From Rhodospirillaceae bacterium (GTDB lineage Bacteria; Pseudomonadota; Alphaproteobacteria; Puniceispirillales; Puniceispirillaceae), in contig PBLM01000021.1 in NCBI GenBank assembly GCA_002721775.1, positions 1 to 7,127 on the forward strand: 7,127 nucleotides of DNA. The letters are read 5' to 3'. The position numbers were made by a program, and so were the translations under genes. Below, piece by piece: positions 4,802 through 7,127 of this stretch. Under the pieces are notes generated by a model, which saw nothing but the letters and a program-made list of their open reading frames with translations, did not search any database and was not told the DNA's origin. Numbering within the stretch: position 1 is the first letter of the stretch; each line of letters opens with the position of its first letter.

Positions 4802-7127
4802 ATGATAACTGTTATGAAATATATTATTGGATTGTTCATTGTGATTTTGTTGTCAGCTGGGGCTGTTCTTGGCGGCTTGTTGGCGGTGTTTTGGAAATGG
4901 GGTCAGGATTTGCCAGATTACTCACAATTGGCAAAATATGAGCCTCCTGTGGCGACACGCATTTACGCAGGAAATGGAGCTTTGCTGGCTGAATTTGCTA
5001 CTCAGAAACGCCTATTTGTGCCAGTAAAGGCAATGCCGCCACAACTGCTTCACGCCTTCTTGTCTGCAGAGGATAAATCATTTCTTACTCATCCTGGTGT
5101 TGACCCTGTTGCGTTAGTGCGGGCCATCCTAACCAATCTGGCAGCTCTTGGAACGGGGCGGCGACCCATAGGTGCGTCAACCATCACCCAGCAAGTGGCT
5201 AAAAACTTTTTGCTGACTAATGAGTTGTCTTTTGACAGGAAGATAAAAGAAGCGATTTTGGCTATTCGCATGGAACGTGCGTTCAGTAAACAACAGATCC
5301 TGGCCCTGTATCTAAATGAAATTTATCTGGGGTATGGTAGCTTCGGTGTCGCAGCGGCAGCGCTCAATTATTTTGACAAAGCACTTGACCAGCTGGAGCT
5401 GCATGAAATGGCCTATTTGGCAGCTTTGCCGAAAGCTCCTTCAAATTATCACCCAACCAGGCGAACAAAGGCGGCGTTGGGACGGCGGAACTGGGTTCTT
5501 AGGCAAATGCAAGAAAACGGGTATATCACGGCTGAGCAGACAGCCTTGGCAGGATCAAAGCCGTTGGACGTAAAAAAGGCCTCTGGTTCGGATAGCGCAA
5601 ATGCGCCTTATTTCACAGAAGAGGTCCGTCGTGAGCTTGCTGAAACTTATGGCACAAAGGCCTTATATGAAGGTGGTTTATCTGTTCGTACAACAATTGA
5701 TCCGCAGCTGCAGATGAATGCCGAACGTGCCTTGCGCGAGGGATTAGAAGCACTTGATAGGCGGCAAGGATGGCGTGGCCCATTGGCTAGGCTTGATTTG
5801 GCAAAGCCTGTTGATGCGCAGCTGCAGTTATTGACAGAGAAGCTGCCTGAAAATCGGTTTGCCGCGCTTGTGACAAAAGTTGATGACCAGCAGGCCCAGA
5901 TATATGTGCGGGGCCAGACAGCGATGATTCCCTTTGCTCTTGCGTCATGGGCCTATCCGCCTCGCCGTGCTGATGGCATCAGACCACCAAAGATTACTAG
6001 TCTGAAGCAAGTTTTAACTACAGATGATATCGTTATTGTTCAACGGCCTATTGAATCCCCTGATTTGATTATAGATGGTGTGGATTTTTCCAGCGATGTT
6101 TTTGCCCTAGGGCAACGTCCTTTAGTTGAGGGGGCCATTGTTGCGCTTGACCCGCATACTGGCCGATTGCTGGCATTATCGGGTGGATATGATTTCAGAG
6201 TTTCTGAATTTAATAGAGCGACGCAAGCCAGACGCCAGCCAGGCTCTGCTTTCAAACCTTTTGTCTATCTAGCCGCTCTTGACAAAGGCTATGCGCCGAC
6301 AACCCGGATTCTTGACGCGCCTTTGGTTGTGGATCAAGGGCCGGGCAAGCCAAAATGGAAACCTGCAAACTACACTAAGCGGTTTTATGGCCCTTCGATT
6401 ATGAGGGTTGGAATCGAAAAATCACGGAATCTGATGACGGCACGTCTGGCGATGGCTGTCGGCATGCCTGTTGTTCAGGATTATGCAAAAAGGTTTGGTA
6501 TTAATGAAAACTTGCCTCCCTTTTTGTCTATGTCACTTGGTGCTGGTGAGACAACACTTCTTAATCTGACCTCTGCGTACGGCCAGCTTGTGAATGGAGG
6601 CAAACAGATAGATGTCAGCCTTATTGATCGTATTCAGGATAGATTTGGCCAGACCCTCAAGCGTCATGATAAACGTGACTGTGCTGCCTGTGATGCGCCA
6701 GAGGGCTGGGATAATCAGCCAGTTCCGCAGATTAATGATTTGCGTGCACAGCTGACAGAGCCCGCATCTGCTTATCAAATGGTTTCAATGTTGGAAGGTG
6801 TTATTGAAAGAGGCACCGGACGGCGCATTGCTGATTCTGGTCTTGTTGTTGCTGGCAAAACAGGAACCACTAATGACAACACAAATGCCTGGTTTATTGG
6901 GTTTTCGCCTGATTTGGTGGCAGGAGTGTACGTTGGCTATGACATTCCACGGCCATTGGGGAAGCGTGAAACTGGGTCAACAGCAGCTGTCCCTATCTTT
7001 AAGAAGTTTATGATGGATGCGCTTAAGGATAAGCCCCTAATTCCGTTCCGCCGGCCCGGTGGCATTACCCTTGTGCCTGTGCATGCAGAAACAGGTGAGC
7101 GGGTGCTGCCTGACCATGAAATGGCCG
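4802..7127 (+). CDS. mrcA: Penicillin-binding protein 1A, bifunctional transglycosylase/transpeptidase (3' end outside window)
   Basis: This inner-membrane enzyme polymerises lipid II into glycan strands and cross-links them. The frame is open for 775 codons to the right edge. A single membrane anchor lies at about residues 6-31. GT51 motifs follow in order: EDKSFLTHPG with catalytic E90, GASTITQQ (124-131), RKIKE (146-150) and KQQILALYLNE (from 163). The transpeptidase domain has all three motifs: S482-A-F-K485 with the acyl-ester serine, S541-R-N543 and K686-T-G688. The region between (about 310-450) is the usual linker/OB-like part. C627 and C630 form a CxxC pair before the KTG motif, as I recall from other alphaproteobacterial PBP1A proteins. 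Two in-frame ATGs, 4802 and 4814, are possible starts; neither has a clear Shine-Dalgarno and both keep the anchor. The gene starts 30 bases after amiC in the same frame, with no terminator between, so an operon is likely. In many alphaproteobacteria prfB comes next, outside this window. Confidence 0.96.
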   Translation, partial: MITVMKYIIGLFIVILLSAGAVLGGLLAVFWKWGQDLPDYSQLAKYEPPVATRIYAGNGALLAEFATQKRLFVPVKAMPPQLLHAFLSAEDKSFLTHPGVDPVALVRAILTNLAALGTGRRPIGASTITQQVAKNFLLTNELSFDRKIKEAILAIRMERAFSKQQILALYLNEIYLGYGSFGVAAAALNYFDKALDQLELHEMAYLAALPKAPSNYHPTRRTKAALGRRNWVLRQMQENGYITAEQTALAGSKPLDVKKASGSDSANAPYFTEEVRRELAETYGTKALYEGGLSVRTTIDPQLQMNAERALREGLEALDRRQGWRGPLARLDLAKPVDAQLQLLTEKLPENRFAALVTKVDDQQAQIYVRGQTAMIPFALASWAYPPRRADGIRPPKITSLKQVLTTDDIVIVQRPIESPDLIIDGVDFSSDVFALGQRPLVEGAIVALDPHTGRLLALSGGYDFRVSEFNRATQARRQPGSAFKPFVYLAALDKGYAPTTRILDAPLVVDQGPGKPKWKPANYTKRFYGPSIMRVGIEKSRNLMTARLAMAVGMPVVQDYAKRFGINENLPPFLSMSLGAGETTLLNLTSAYGQLVNGGKQIDVSLIDRIQDRFGQTLKRHDKRDCAACDAPEGWDNQPVPQINDLRAQLTEPASAYQMVSMLEGVIERGTGRRIADSGLVVAGKTGTTNDNTNAWFIGFSPDLVAGVYVGYDIPRPLGKRETGSTAAVPIFKKFMMDALKDKPLIPFRRPGGITLVPVHAETGERVLPDHEMA

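Noticed and set aside
5089..7013. Short open frames on both strands inside mrcA
   Set aside because: The PBP1A frame is open through the whole stretch with all GT51 and transpeptidase motifs in order, so these are shadows.
1..7127. Search for mobile elements, CRISPR arrays, tRNA/rRNA genes or a defence-like gene cluster
   Set aside because: No transposase, terminal inverted repeats, regularly spaced repeats or RNA-gene sequence were recognised by eye. The recognisable genes are all core housekeeping genes.

Overview
The window holds a conserved housekeeping neighbourhood of a Gram-negative alphaproteobacterium. Three things point there: an RNase E with an acidic insertion in its S1 domain and a C-terminal Gly-Trp-Trp motif, the divergent order rne / amiC-mrcA, and a PBP1A of the alphaproteobacterial type (RDLPDYSQLA-like juxtamembrane sequence and a late CxxC pair). 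Base composition looks moderate rather than GC-rich, so a marine or otherwise lower-GC lineage is possible. The species cannot be named from this sequence.

Layout from left to right. (1) Positions 1-486, + strand: the C-terminal part of a class I/II PLP-dependent aminotransferase, cut by the left edge but still containing the PLP-binding lysine. (2) Positions 519-561: a hairpin followed by a T-run, lying across the rne stop codon and probably terminating the aminotransferase transcript. (3) Positions 534-2915, - strand: full-length RNase E (793 residues). (4) Positions 2916-3472: a 557-base divergent intergenic region with two candidate rne promoters sharing the 8-mer TTGACGTC, small inverted repeats in the possible rne leader, and a TATAGT box very close to the amiC start. 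(5) Positions 3473-4771, + strand: AmiC-type N-acetylmuramoyl-L-alanine amidase. (6) From 4802 to the right edge, + strand: bifunctional penicillin-binding protein 1A, open at the end with no stop or frameshift in the visible 775 codons.

AmiC and PBP1A probably form one transcription unit, with only 30 bases between stop and start. One cleaves peptidoglycan during daughter-cell separation and the other polymerises and cross-links it. RNase E is transcribed away from them and is the scaffold of the RNA degradosome. All the genes look intact apart from the two cut by the window edges.

I found no mobile element, CRISPR array, tRNA, rRNA or novel multi-gene system. The points that most deserve a second look are regulatory or architectural: the rne leader and its twin promoter motifs, the lysine-rich histone-H1-like RNase E tail, the terminator embedded in the rne 3' end, and the nearly leaderless amiC start.
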